Assembly: GCA_947561715.1 (NCBI GenBank)
Contig: OX387197.1
Coordinates: forward strand, 27,740,266-27,804,265
Direction of reading: 5' to 3'
From: Ascidia mentula
Lineage: Eukaryota > Chordata > Ascidiacea > Phlebobranchia > Ascidiidae
Length of the DNA stretch: 64,000 bases
A model generated the notes under the pieces. That model was not told the DNA's origin and searched no databases. It saw only the letters and a program-made list of their open reading frames with translations. Within the stretch, counting starts at the first letter, position 1. Every line of letters begins with the position of its first letter. Below are positions 1 to 13,000 of this stretch, piece by piece. The translations under genes were made by a program, and so were the position numbers.

Positions 1-3000
1 ATCAGCGAATATCGAAATCCTACTTGAAACTGCGCCACCTAATGGCCAATTCACCGAAAGTGAAGCCAGGAGACAAAAAGAAGTTGAGAGAGAGGCAGGA
101 CGCCCTCCAGAAGATCAGGAGGTAAGTTGGAACAAGGGAGGATATAAACCGTTTTCAGTTCAAATCCATATTTGAAACATTAAAAGATCCCGAACATTTA
201 TGATACTGAGGAGACCTTGTAGGTCGAAACAGTGGCCATCTTTATGCAGCTTACACAATTTATGAAACTGTTAAATTAGCGGAAATACCGGGAAACTTTT
301 GATCTGTACGAATATTTGAGTGAAAAACAAGAGAATATTCCAGAGCGAAGGACATGCAGCGGGAGGTCACGGTTGAGTTGAGCAGCAAAGGTTTCCGAAG
401 AACCGGGATTTATTCCGATGTTTGTCAACACTCTCTACTGCTCCCAGTGTTGACCCATCACCTCAGGTAGTAACTATTACAAGTGTATGTGGGGAGTGAC
501 TGAGAGGCACAGTTTTGTGACTTCATGATTGTTTTGGGGAAATCACGTAATTCTTGGTCGTGTGAAATATTTCGTTGTGATTTAAATTCCTATTTTACTG
601 ATCACCTGGCTTTGTTTATTACGTCACTCGTATATCGTCAGATACCACCTGTGTCTGAAGAGTTTGGAAAAGAAAATCGGATACGAGTTCAAGGAGAGGA
701 AATGGTTAAGTGTGAGTTTCTCCATTAACCCCAACGTCATACTAAGTTGATTCTAAAACCTTTGTTCAGCGCGCGATGAATCATCCAAGTTGTCAGATGA
801 ATTTCGGTTTAAATCCGGATCACGTGCGTAACGCTCTCTCCAACTGTGGTCTGAGAGTGCCTAGATACGGAGATAGCTCCATTCATTACAAGTAACTAAA
901 CATTATTACGTCATCTGGTGATGATGTCATCTTGTGGTTTATTAGCAAAAATACTTTGATGCAAACGGAGACTTATTAGTAGTGAAATAAACAACCAAAC
1001 AAATACAGTTTCTTTTTAACCTATAAAAAAAAGTAGTGCATAATGATGCAGTTTTTCCAATCCAACAAATTAAGAAGTGAGTAACCTAACAGATGGACGC
1101 GGAAGCGTGGTATTACCACACTGATCCGGATTATGGCAAGATTGGGACAGTACCGACCGGTGCTCTCCCCTATCGAGCACAATGAGAGATTGGAGTTTTT
1201 GGGTGACGCCGTCGTCGGATATTTCACGAGCGTTCACCTCTTCCTTATGTTCCCTGATCTATCAGAAGGTGCACTCACAACGTTTCGTACAGTCCTCGTC
1301 AACAATCAGCATCTGGCAACATTGGCCGAAGTGAGTTCTTGATTCCTTTTTCGTATTTGTGAAACTTGGATCAACCTTTCCTGAGTAAATCCACCCCATG
1401 TAGGATTTGGTGATTTCCCACAATATTGAAATATTCTCTTTCTATGCTTAAGATCAAAACTTTTTAAACACGGAAATATTTCAGCGTCTCCGCCTCGATG
1501 AATACATGCTGTACGCTCATGGTCCGGATTTATGCCGCAAAGCCGACTTACGTCACGCGATGGCAAATTGTTTCGAAGCCTTGATGGGTAAGTAGGTCAA
1601 GGTCACGTGTTTGTGTGCACCAAGGCGTGTAGATTTCAACCAACATAATGTTGATGTGACGTCATGTTTTGCGTAGGCGCAATCTACATGGAAGGTGGAC
1701 TCGGCCAAACTCAAAAACTATTCGGCGAGTTTCTGTGGGAAACCCCTAAACTGAAAGGAGTGTGGAGGGACTTACCCCTGCACCCTCTACAGGTTACGTA
1801 TTATTGGTTTTTATATTGGAGCTGGGTGGATGGTCACCGCCATCTGCAAATACGTTTACTAAACGTTGTAATGAATTTCGAAACTCCAAACATCCTCATC
1901 ATCTTTCCTGCATCCCGGAGCAGGAAGAAGAGCCAGGATCCGACAGAGGATGCATCAAGGATGTTCCGATCCTCCAGAAGCTGACCAAGTTCGAGGATTC
2001 GATCGGAGTCGAGTTCAACCACGTCAGGATTCTCGCCAAAGCTTTTACTTGGAGGAATGTCTACGAGAACATTCTAACAAGGTGACGTAACAATCAGGGC
2101 GCTTCGCATTTTACTCGTTCTAACTTAAGTTGCACAGAGGTCACAACCAACGCTTGGAGTTTCTTGGAGATTCGATTTGCAACCTCGTCGCTTCCACATA
2201 TCTCTTCAAGGTCTATCCCACACACCACGAAGGTGATTCCCCTGGTGTACTTTGTGACGTAACAATAGTAACTTTGGCAATCAAAGTAGTTTAACGTTGA
2301 CCAAAATCACCCATTACCCAACCAGCTATAGTCTTCAAACTGGATAATATTTTATCTGTTGCCACGAAACCAGACAACATGTGAATGTTTAACTAATTTT
2401 GTTTGTGACGCAGGACATCTCACGTTGCTACGGGCAACCATTGTGAACGGGCGTACGCAGTCGCTAGTAGCAACGGAGTTGGGAATGCCTGAATACGTCA
2501 TATGTAATTTGGATGGGGACACTTCAGGTAAAACGTTGCATGAATGGATTGTGTTGCTACCATGTTTCAATCAACATAATATTCAAAATGACAAGCTGTT
2601 TTTTCTTTAAAACATTCCAGATATCAAACCGGTTTTCCTTTAAAACACCCCAGATATCAAACCGGTTTTCCTTTAAACCACCCCCAGATATCAAACCGGT
2701 TTTCCTTTAAGACACCCCCAGATATCAAACCGGTTTTCCTTTAAAACACCCCAGATATCAAACCGGTTTTCCTTTAAGACACCCCCAGACATCAAACCGG
2801 TTTTCCTTTAAAACACCCCAGATATCAAACTGGTTTTCCTTTAAAACACCCAAGATATCAAACCGGTTTTCCTTTAAGACACCCCAGATATCAAACCGGT
2901 TTTCCTCTAAAACACCCAAGATATCAAACTGGTTTTCCTTTAAAACACCCAAGATATCAAACCGGTTTTCCTTTACAAACACCCCAGATATCAAACCGGT

Positions 3001-6000
3001 TTTCCTCTAAAACACCCCAGATATCAAACCGGTTTTCCTCTAAAACACCCCAGATATCAAACCGGTTTTCCTCTAAAAAAACCCAGATATCAAACCGGTT
3101 TTCCTCTAAAACACCCCAGATATCAAACCGGTTTTCCTCTAAAACACCCCAGATATCAAACCGGTTTTCCTCTAAAACACCCCAGATATCAAACCGGTTT
3201 TCCTCTAAAAAAACCCAGATATCAAACCGGTTTTCCTTTAAAACACCCCAGATATCAAACCGGTTTTCCTCTAAAAAAACCCAGATATCAAACCGGTTTT
3301 CCTTTAAAACACCCCAGATATCAAACCGGTTTTCCTCTAAAACACCCCAGATATCAAACCGGTTTTCCTCTAAAACACCCCAGATATCAAACCGGTTTTC
3401 CTCTAAAAAAAACCCAGATATCAAACCGGTTTTCCTCTAAAACACCCCAGATATCAAACCGGTTTTCCTCTAAAACACCCCAGATATCAAACCGGTTTTC
3501 CTTTAAAACACCCCAGATATCAAACCGGTTTTCCTCTAAAAAAACCCAGATATCAAACCGGTTTTCCTCTAAAACACCCCAGATATCAAACCGGTTTTCC
3601 TCTAAAACACCCCAGATATCAAACCGGTTTTCCTTTAAAACACCCCAGATATCAAACCGGTTTTCCTCTAAAAAAAACCAGATATCAAACCGGTTTTCCT
3701 TTAAAAAAACCCAGATATCAAACCGGTTTTCCTTTAAAACACCCCAGATATCAAACCGGTTTTCCTCTAAAACACCCCAGATATCAAACCGGTTTTCCTT
3801 TAAAACACCCCAGATATCAAACCGGTTTTCCTCTAAAACACCCCAGATATCAAACCGGTTTTCCTTTAAAACACCCCAGATATCAAACCGGTTTTCCTCT
3901 AAAAAAACCCAGATATCAAACCGGTTTTCCTTTAAAACACCCCAGATATCAAACCGGTTTTCCTCTAAAACACCCCAGATATCAAACCGGTTTTCCTCTA
4001 AAACACCCCAGATATCAAACCGGTTTTCCTCTAAAACACCCCAGATATCAAACCGGTTTTCCTCTAAAACACCCCAGATATCAAACCGGTTTTCCTTTAA
4101 AACACCCCAGATATCAAACCGGTTTTCCTCTAAAACACCCCAGATATCAAACCGGTTTTCCTCTACAACACCCCAGATATCAAACCGGTTTTCCTCTAAA
4201 AAAACCCAGATATCAAACCGGTTTTCCTTTAAAACACCCCAGACATCAAACCGGTTTTCCTCTAAAACACCCCAGATATCAAACCGGTTTTCCTTTAAAA
4301 CACCGCAGATATCAAACCGGTTTTCCTTTAAAACATCCCAGATATCAAACCGGTTTTCCTCTAAAACACCCCAGATATCAAACCGGTTTTCCTCTAAAAC
4401 ACCCCAGATATCAAACCGGTTTTCCTTTAAAACACCCCAGATATCAAACCGGTTTTCCTCTAAAACACCCCAGATATCAAACCGGTTTTCCTTTAAGACA
4501 CCGCAGATATCAAACCGATTTTCCTCTAAAACACCCCAGATATCAAACCGGTTTTCCTTTAAAACACCCCAGATATGAAACTCGATTCCCTTTAAAACAC
4601 CCCAGATATCAAACCGGTTTTCCTTTAAAACACCCCAGATATCAAACCGGTTTTCCTCTAAAACACCCCAGATATCAAACCGGTTTTCCTTTAAGACACC
4701 GCAGATATCAAACCGATTTTCCTCTAAAACACCCCAGATATCAAACCGGTTTTCCTTTAAAACACCCCAGATATGAAACTCGATTCCCTTTAAAACACCG
4801 CAGATATCAAACCGGTTTTCCTTTAAAACACCCCACATACCAATAACATATTCGTAACAAACCTCCAGGCGCCAAAGCACCAGAGTGGAGGGAGAAGAAT
4901 CTCGCCGATCTTCTCGAAGCTTTCGTGGCCGCTCTTTACGTGGACAAGGGTTTGAAATACGTGGAAGGGTTTATGAAAGTTTGCTTCTTCCCAAGACTAA
5001 AGGTACGGATTATGTTGAAATCTTCGCCTTTGTTGTTAACACACCAAGAGTAAATATGCTAGAAACGTGTATACCCTCCATGAGACACAGAACCATAATT
5101 TTGCCCCAACCTCGTGTACAACGTGACACATAACTTGTAAATCCACCATCCAGGAATTCATCTTGAAGCAAGAATGGAACGACCCCAAGTCGTGTTTACA
5201 ACAATGTTGCCTCACACTACGACAAGAAGGGAAAGAACCCCAACTCCCAACCTACGAAATATCTCACCAAACTGGTAACCTTGTTACGTCACAATCATGT
5301 GTAATGTTATGTAATAGAGGAGTTACACCCTCATTTAACAAACCGGTGTTAGGAAGTTGGTACAAATTAATTATTTAATCAATATTTGTATCAAACTTGT
5401 TAAGAGAAATGTGTAGTGATGTTTAACAGTAAGTGACCGGGATTCAAATCTCTGTGCTTAGGTCCCTCCCATGCAAGAAAATATGTTGTTTCTGTTTTTT
5501 TCGATGGAAAGTCAATCGGTTCAGGCACGGGAGAGAGGTATGACGTCATAAGTTCAATATGTTTGATCATTATTTCCTCACAAAACTTTGTGTCCCGCAT
5601 TCTCCACAATAAGTAAACGAAATGTGCAATGACGTCATTTGTGTTGCAGCATTCAGAAAGCCGAACGAAACGCAGCCAGAACCGCTTTGCAAGAATGTAA
5701 GTAATAACGTCATTCATGTTGATTGTTACGTTTAGTTGACATGTTGTTACGTCACAATTCGTTTGCAGACAACTTCCCGCAGTTAGAATGGCAGAAACGT
5801 TACGTGGCCGAGAAACACGACCTCCCTTACAAACCACGGATGGATTTGAAGAAAATTGACGTCACACAAGGTAAAATGTAGTGACGTCATCGTCAATCGA
5901 ATGATTACGTCAATGGATGATTTATTGGATGAAAACATTTTGAGATGATTTGGATAAATTAAAAACAAATTTTATTGGAAACATAGACAAGGAAATGGAG

Positions 6001-6033
6001 GCGAAACAATCAGCATCTGTGACGTCAGAATGA
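1..6033 (+). CDS. DROSHA: Drosha ribonuclease III, 3' part (5' end outside window)
   Basis: Nuclear RNase III that cuts primary microRNA hairpins in the Microprocessor complex. Sixteen exons are read: 1-121, 344-466, 642-711, 770-891, 1093-1330, 1485-1587, 1677-1792, 1924-2081, 2138-2232, 2414-2527, 4869-5002, 5154-5274, 5462-5537, 5650-5696, 5769-5870, 5987-6033, giving 594 residues with consistent phases. The first RNase III domain carries [13 protein letters not shown] and [16 protein letters not shown]. The second carries [12 protein letters not shown] (1924-2232) and [15 protein letters not shown] (exon 4869-5002). A dsRNA-binding domain follows (exons 5154-5870, including [20 protein letters not shown] and [15 protein letters not shown]). 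Acidic catalytic residues look intact. If intron 5871-5986 were retained, the protein would stop early at 5879-5881; splicing to 5987 instead ends with VTSE and TGA 6031-6033. A polyadenylation signal AATAAA lies at 6089-6094. Intron 2528-4868 holds a 33-bp minisatellite. The missing N-terminus should lie left of the window. Confidence 0.95.
201..258 (-). repeat. Fragment of dispersed foldback repeat (GATGGCCACTGTTTCGACC family)
   Basis: On the minus strand this intronic stretch reads GCTGCATAAAGATGGCCACT followed by a GTTTCGACC core. The same core occurs near 10,750, 15,590, 28,850, 28,960, 29,300 and 32,640. It is a short non-coding dispersed repeat inside a Drosha intron. Confidence 0.6.
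2610..4845. repeat. 33-bp minisatellite in a Drosha intron (block 1)
   Basis: About 67 tandem units of 33 bp, each containing GATATCAAACCGGTTTTCCT and a variable CTTTAAAACACCCC or CTCTAAAA linker. The period is divisible by three, so long spurious reading frames arise on both strands (11-residue repeat [11 protein letters not shown] on minus). Units carry the palindromes GATATC and AAACCGGTTT. The array lies wholly between exon 2414-2527 and exon 4869-5002 and is not coding. Some units near the 3' end carry an ATATGAAACTCGATTCCC variant, which becomes a regular component of the longer array at 45.2-49.3 kb. Confidence 0.95.
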
Positions 6034-6088
6034 TCATATGGGAAGTATTGTTACGTCATGAGTTTGTGTTTCATGTTCAGCTCAAGAA

Positions 6089-6094
6089 AATAAA
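6089..6094 (+). terminator. Polyadenylation signal of DROSHA
   Basis: AATAAA lies 56 bases after the proposed stop codon. The same signal is conserved in the second Drosha copy near 50,564. Confidence 0.6.
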
Positions 6095-6172
6095 GCAAAA
6101 AAATACATTTTAGACTGACAATCTCTTCGAGTAGACTCGTATAGAGCATAAAAAGAAAAGAACATCATCATC

Positions 6173-6178
6173 CACAAG
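6173..6178. repeat. Left target-site duplication CACAAG of the giant foldback element
   Basis: CACAAG at 6173-6178 precedes the element's first bases AGTAGTG. An identical CACAAG follows the last bases CACTACT at 20151-20156. The uninterrupted site in the second block (50648-50653) has a single CACAAG. Confidence 0.9.
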
Positions 6179-6210
6179 AGTAGTGTTTATCACACCACTT
6201 GCTCAATGAT

Positions 6211-6430
6211 TAATTAGAGGATGAAAGAGGATGAGGATGAAAGAGGATGAGGATGAAAGAGGATCAGGCTGAATGAGGATGAGGATGAAAGAGGATGAGG
6301 ATGAAAGAGGATCAGGCTGAAAGAGGATGAGGATGAAAGAGGATCAGGCTGAAAGAGGATGAGGCTGAAAGAGGATGAGGCTGAAAGAGGATGAGGATGA
6401 AAGAGGATCAGGCTGAAAGAGGATGAGGCC
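6211..6430 (+). repeat. Purine-rich subterminal minisatellite, left arm
   Basis: Imperfect tandem units built from GATGAGGATGAAAGAG and GATCAGGCTGAAAGAG, almost all purine on the plus strand. The mirror array in the right arm (19,932-20,112) differs in copy number and order, accounting for most of the length difference between arms. No coding value is apparent. Confidence 0.9.
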
Positions 6431-8257
6431 AAGTTGAGCCAAGTGCGAGATCAGAGCGTTGAGCCGAGTAATCTGCTATTGTACGACCCTGTGAGCGGGA
6501 GGGGCATTGTTAATTGTTCTCTCAATCACGTCGAGGTCAACACAAGTTCACACGTCGAACAATTAGAGTGTTACGCTTGCTTTAATTTCCCACTGCGAAA
6601 TCTATTGTTGTGAAAACTGCGTTGTAACCCACGCTGGTTTTCCGAAGTGAAAAAGAGTTTATTTATCAAACAAAAGTGTATAGCTGTCGTGTCGAATATG
6701 GATGTGTTCGATTGACATAGGGCCAAGAAGGAATAACATTTTCCTGACAAACATGGATAGCAACCGTTTAAACTTGAGTCAAAGCGGTGAAGAAGCTTTC
6801 AAACTGGGTTCTAGCCATTCCATATTAGAGATCGCATTAAAAAGCTCACGACCACAGCAGAAGCATTTCACCTGTAACAATTACAATATCAAATTACTCC
6901 GTGTCAAAACACACCTTTGTTTTTAAAATAACTTGTGCTTTTGCTTGATCACAGTGATTTTAAGTCAGAACGCCGATGGTTGTTTGTTTATGATCTGTCG
7001 CTGTGTGTGATTGTTAATTTGGCTGACGCAGGTCATAAAAATCACTCGAGCGATTCAAACTTGGTATTCCAAACGAATTGATTGGACGTTCAACAGAGTT
7101 CACACTGTGTTTTCGAGCTGGACGATCAGTTTACAACGTTGAAAGTTGAAGCCGACTCTGATCAAAACGATCACATACCAAAAAAGTACAATCACTTTAT
7201 AAGGATGATATTTATAACTAAGTTGAACCGAGCATGACGTGCTGATACATTTGGCCGATTGCTAATCTCGAGTGCAGTACGATGGTATGAAAGAGAAAAG
7301 TGTTAATTGTTCTCTTCTCTATAATCTGGAGCGGGCGTGGACACGGATGTTTAGCTCTTTCGATTTGCCTGGGAGCATTTCATACACCTTTTCATGCAGG
7401 CTTCTGATTGGTTTATTTCCATCCGAAGCACCGCACAATGCATTTGGAGCTGGGTAATTGGTACACGGGGCGGCGTATCGCTGATATAGGTTTGTTCGCA
7501 TTAATAAGTGTTTGACTGGTAAAAAATGTGCGATAATATTATTTATTTTTAAATAATGGAAAGAAAGTTCCCAGCGAAAAGAGGGTTGTTAAAAAAAAAG
7601 AAACTCCCAAGCGTATAACAGGGTAGGTGGAAGCGTTGTAATTAGCTTTGCAATAAAATAACGAAAGAAAAATTCCCCAGCGAAAACAGGGTAGGTGAAA
7701 AAGAAAGCTCGCAAGCGAACAAGAGGGTACGTGGATGCGTTGTAATTAGCGTTAGGTGCATGCGTTGTAATTAGCTTTAGGTGCATGCGTTCTAATTAAC
7801 ATCACAGCGACATGCGAACCAAACTTGATATTACAAACGGACGTTCAAAGAAGAGTGCACACTGCGTATTGTTTAACGATGAATGTCAGAGCACACGCTG
7901 TGCGAGTCTTGACGCGGCGCTGTGGGAAAATTGCTAGTTGTTCTTTTCCGTCTCCGGAGCGGGAGTGGGCACTTTGGAGCTTTTCACGCAGCTTTTCAGA
8001 CTGTTGATTGGTTTGTGGGGTTATAGTGAAAGCACGCGCTGTTTTATTTATGTTTATTTGGTCCAGCCGAAGCACCGCACGATACGTTTCGAATTGGACT
8101 ATCATGCAGCTTCGTAAAAGAACCAGTAAAAAAGAGAGTAGGGGAAGAGTTATGCGCCGCTTTGTAATAGTACAACGAAAGAACAACCACCAGCGAAAAA
8201 AGCATAGGTGAAAAAATAAGCTCCCAACAAGCAAGTACATGGTAGCTGCATAGCGTG
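6431..8257. other. Left-arm subterminal region without a recognisable gene
   Basis: No gene is seen. The stretch contains diverged direct repeats: a block with GAGCGGG, a CCGAAGCACCGCAC motif and TGATTGGTTT occurs at about 7,300-7,480 and again at about 7,900-8,110. Short GTTGTAATTAGC modules repeat at 7,635, 7,738 and 7,767. TTGATTGGTTT-type CCAAT-box motifs (for example 8,004-8,011) suggest that promoter DNA of the captured RRM2 gene may be included. That reading is inference. Confidence 0.5.
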
Positions 8258-10072
8258 ATGAAGACCAACATGATGGCATGCAACTCTAATATTCCTTGCG
8301 AAGTTCAAGTCAACAAAATCAACGAATTGAAACAAGAAACGGTAAGTTGGTTTACTCTTAAACTTGCTATTTCAGTTTTTTTTTTTGTAAATCTCATGCT
8401 GTAGTAAAAACTAAACGGATTTAAAACATAACTACAATTTAGATATTGTTTATTGTTTTGTAGAGCGACAGGGAAATTGGGCCATTGCTTCGTGACAACG
8501 CACGACGATTTGTCATCTTTCCTATTCAATATCATGACATATGGAGAATATACAAGAAAAGCAGAGGCTTCCTTTTGAACAGTGGAAGAGGTGCAAAATT
8601 CTTTGCCGCTTCCGACGGGATTGTTAATGAAAATCTCGTAAGTTACTCAAATACTACAAACAACTTTCAACAAGCTTGTATGGTTTGGTAAAATGAATTG
8701 TTACAATTAGGTCGAACGTTTTGCTCAATAAATACAAGTGACTGAAGCCAGATTTTTCTATGGTTTCCAAATTGCAATTGAGAATATTCATTTCGAGTTG
8801 TACTCTCTTTTGATCAATACTTATGCACGAGACAGTCAAGAGAGAGGAATGTAGTTTACGTATTTCACACCAACAATATGATAATTTTTCAATGAATGTT
8901 GCTCTGTTTTGTGGTTTCCTAATAGGCATTTTGTTATGTTGACATGTTCTGCAACACCACCATAGTTTTGTAAGCCTAACGTCAATCGTCAACCTTTCAT
9001 CTCAAAATTACGTTTTGTTTAACCATATTTTTATAGGGAGTACCTGTTCAACGCGATCGAAACTATGCCATGTGTTCGCAAGAAGGCTGAGTGGGCCCTC
9101 AAATGGATAAATTAGCAACAGTCAACCTCTGCAGAGCGAGTGATTGCATTCGTTGCGGTGGAAGGCATTCCTCTGCTGCAATATTCTGGTTGAAAAAAAC
9201 GAGGCCTAATGCCTGGTCTTACCTTTTCCTATGAACTCATCAGCCGGGATGAGGTTTGTATAAATTGTAAAGGCAACCATGTAAAGGGGGATATGCGGTG
9301 GTCGAAAATGCCCATACCCAGCGATGCGGCGTTGACCTTATTTTTGTGTTCATATTGTAATGTTTATGAGAAATGTCGTTTTGCTAACTTTTCAATAATT
9401 TAAAACGTGCTTTTTTGTTTCTTACAGGGCTTGCATTGTGATTTTGCCTGCTTGATGTTCAAGCATTTGATTAACAAACCATCTCATGCCCAAATAATTG
9501 AAATAATCGGAGATGCAGTTTGCATTGAACAGGCAAGTTTCACCTAATACACAGCTCCGCATCCATGCTTTCCAACCTTCAATGTTAATCATACAAATAA
9601 AAACGCTTACAGAATCCAAAATCCGCACCAAAGTGTAATGCACATAATTGCTGCAAATAAATTTATTTGGGAGAATAGCATGCATCACAATAGTTTTGTA
9701 AATTGCTGTTTTTTATATTACTTGTGCCAAACGCCACTCAAATAACGTAGTTTTGTGAAAGGCGAACTAACACACAACACAGTGTTGTAACGCGTCCGTT
9801 TGGTTTACAGGAGTTTTTGTCCAAAAATTGTGTTGTTTTTACTATTGTGTCTTAAGAAAATGTATTTCTGTGAATTTGTGATGCAATATATGAAAAATAC
9901 CGAATTGTATGTTTTAGGTGTACAAATCCGAAAAACCCTTTCGATTTCATGGAGTTGATCTTACTCGAAGGAAAAAAACAACTTCTTCGAAAAGCGCATC
10001 GGCGAATATTAGAAAGCTGGTGTGATGGCAAAAGCGGAAGACATCAAATTTACGCTAGATGCAGACTTTTAA
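8258..10072 (+). pseudogene. RRM2: Ribonucleotide reductase small subunit (RRM2) pseudogene, left arm
   Basis: The functional enzyme is the R2 subunit that makes dNTPs with a diiron-tyrosyl radical. Recognisable exons: 8258-8341, 8464-8637 ([23 protein letters not shown]), 8711 to about 8850 ([17 protein letters not shown], keeping the E-x-x-H iron ligands and radical Tyr), 9037-9253 ([25 protein letters not shown]), 9428-9532 ([14 protein letters not shown], ligand E-x-x-H completed across the junction) and 9918-10072 (ending FTLDADF). Introns have GT-AG or GC-AG borders, so this is not a retrocopy. Defects: a frameshift and deletion after IYKK removing the first Asp iron ligand, stop codons at 8729-8731 and 9113-9115 and another further along the same exon, loss of the exon after CIEQ, and a frameshift near 9932. 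It is inactive. It lies in mirror image in the other arm. Confidence 0.9.
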
Positions 10073-13000
10073 CCGTTTCCATTGTCATTTATTATATTTC
10101 TATCTTCGACTTACTAAAATAACTGGCATTGTTGTTGTTTTTCTTGTGGGAATCCAGTAATTTCGAATTGAAATGGCCGATTTTTTAAGAAAATTCTCCA
10201 CATATTCGTGCATGTTTGCTACTTGAGGTCGAGTTTTTCAGAGATCAGGCGTGGATGTCTGCGGGAAATTGTTATTACATTTACTATTGAACGCAGAATG
10301 TACACCCACAGACAACAAACGTCTTATTTGGACGCCTTATCAGACCATAATTTGGTTAAAAAAACAAAATGGCACCTAATTATAAAAAGAAATGTCCCAT
10401 AAAGGTTGCAAGAAAAGTAGTTGTTAAAAAACTGCGTCCATTATTGCTAAAAAATGTATTAATGCTATTTGTTCACCGACTTAGCACGACGATTGTTCCG
10501 TGCAGGAGGAAGGGGGGCCTTATCTTTCCTCAGTCCACTGGGGGGAACAACAGATTATTCACTTACTTTAAAAATATTTTACATCATATTTTTCAAACCA
10601 ATGCATGTGATTGATGTAAATTTAACTATGTCTGTATAAAAAAAGCTAGACCCTTGTCCCAAACTACAACCGACACGTTGGTATAAACTTGCGGTTAATA
10701 TTTACCTAATGTATTTCATTTTCTTCAGTGTTCTCTAAAATTGTGTATAAGCTGCAGACAGATGGCCACTGTTTCGACCTAAACGGTCTCATCAGTGCAG
10801 CTGGTGTGACTATAAGACGACTTTGCCGACCAAACGCCCAAGCAAAGACTTCCACTTTGTGGTGACTATAAAATCACCGTTCTTCAAAATGCTTACAATT
10901 ATCTTTAATAATCTATTACGTAAAAACACCACAAAATCAGACGAGACAAACCAGACCTCCGTCTAACGATTGACTGGTCGAAAACCAACTTGATTGTTTA
11001 TTTCGTTTCAAGGCGTTAATTTAAAACAAAAACAAAACAAAAAAATATTTAATGGCAAAGATATATCATTGTAATGTTTGGAAACAATCTTTGTCAGGTT
11101 GATCTGGTATTAAATCACGTTTGAGTTTTATTCAGTTACCTACATCCTTTATAAGTTTAAAATAATGTTTTGCACTGTTTTTGTATAAAATTGAATCAAT
11201 GCAGTTTGTTTTCCTAGTTTCGAAACATTACAATGACATGTCGTAGCCATCAATTAAAAAAAAATGTTTTCTTTTGAACAAATGCAGTAAAACACGACAT
11301 AAACAACCAAGTTTGGTGGTGCTATATATGCCTAAATCAACAAAGCGTTTACAAGAAAACACTTTACTTAAAGAAAGCATTTTACCTTGGGTCACAAGAG
11401 TTTTTAACCGATGCCTGTTGCTCTTATTGATAGGAGCAATAGCCCGATGAATTGAGTTTAAATACATTAAGTTTGTTGCCGACAGAATGCTTGTTGAGTT
11501 GGACTGTCCAAAGTCGATGAATCTGAACCGACGTATAGCTATTGACGACGGCGTTCCTGTGTCTTCCACCTGAGAAATAGATCGTTCAAATTAATTTCGT
11601 TTGAAACAATGAAAAGCGTGGGTTAAAGAAATGTATGCAATGCAGTTAAATGGTGAACACGCGCACAACATGCAGTTTATTGATCTCACGATCCGCGACA
11701 GAAATGTTCTAACTCTGGATAACTATCGAAAGCGGAAACTTAATTTTTTCAGTATATCCAATAAGTTAGGTGACAATAGTCTTATGTCTGTTGTGCCACA
11801 AGTTACGAATTTAAGACACGTTTTTTAATCAATGGATTTCGCTGGAACCAAGACGACACCCAAGCGAAGATAAACTATGCTAGACCTCAATAGCTGTTCC
11901 TATCGTAAAATCAACCTATACAGATGTGTTATGTATTTCTGCTCTCTTCTTTCACTGAAAGAACTTGTATTGTAATCTTTTACCTTGCTTGCGGGTAAAC
12001 ACTGCCCGCATTTACATTCTGTGACCTTGAGTTGTTTGTTTTCATCATCACAGCTTTACACATTGTACGGTTTCCATGTTATAGTCGCAAGTGGGGTTCA
12101 CTTGATGCTTTGCTGTGGTCGTCGCAATCAGAACCATGTATGAACGAATCTCAACGTTACCATTAAGATTAACAATGTCAGCAGAGCATTCGGTGCGTAA
12201 AATATGTGCGTCACCTTTCTCTTCCCAACCTGGAGATGTCGTTCATATATTCTCAGCAAAACGATCGAGATGTTGAAAATATCTTGGGCCGAAATTGACA
12301 AAACTATTGACCATCAGTCAATTCAAGTCGCTTGTGTTTAAGCGGTATATTGTTTCGAATGCGATCCTATAGAATGTCAGGGCACATGAGACTTATTACA
12401 CTGATCCACTATATTTACCAACAGCACACGCGGGTGAAAAGGCCAACGCAACAGAAAAGCAAACCATTTTAAATGTATCAATCAAATAGAAATAGAAAAA
12501 CAAGTAGGTCGGAAAAGAGCGGTCGATCGACGGCCAACTAATGTTATTCATTTACTGTTCCGCTGGTATGTCAATAAATCTGAACTGACGTGGCTATTGG
12601 CGATGACGTTTCTCTCGAGACCTTCACTCGAGATTTATATCGTTCAAAGTAATTTCGTGTGAGCAATGAAAAGCGTTGGTTAAAGAAACATATGCGCAAC
12701 GCAGTTAAAACATGAACACGCGCAACAACATGCGACTTTTCATCGCACGTTCCGCGACAGCAATTTGCTAACCCTGGATCACTACCGAAAACCGTGCACA
12801 TCTGCGGCACGTGAAGACACTCTCTTAAAAACTAGAACTGGGTTTTAATTTGCGATGTGTAATAATTTACTGGTAAGTACAGCCAAAGATGCCCATGCAG
12901 GCGAAACTTAATTTTTCGAATATATCCAACAAATTAGGTGACATCCATCTCATGTCTGTTGTGCCACAAGTTACAAATTTGAGACACATTTTTCAATAAG

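Noticed and set aside
2610..4845. CRISPR-like regular repeats
   Set aside because: Units are contiguous tandem copies without unique spacers, in an animal intron.
2758..4880. Very long minus-strand reading frames (up to about 497 codons) with an 11-residue repeat
   Set aside because: They are produced by the 33-bp intronic minisatellite, whose unit is divisible by three; the phase-consistent Drosha exons lie on the plus strand around it.
7272..8007. Small open frames of 60-145 codons in the foldback arms
   Set aside because: No family resemblance, no splice context, and they overlap the non-coding subterminal repeats; mirrored presence merely reflects the palindrome.
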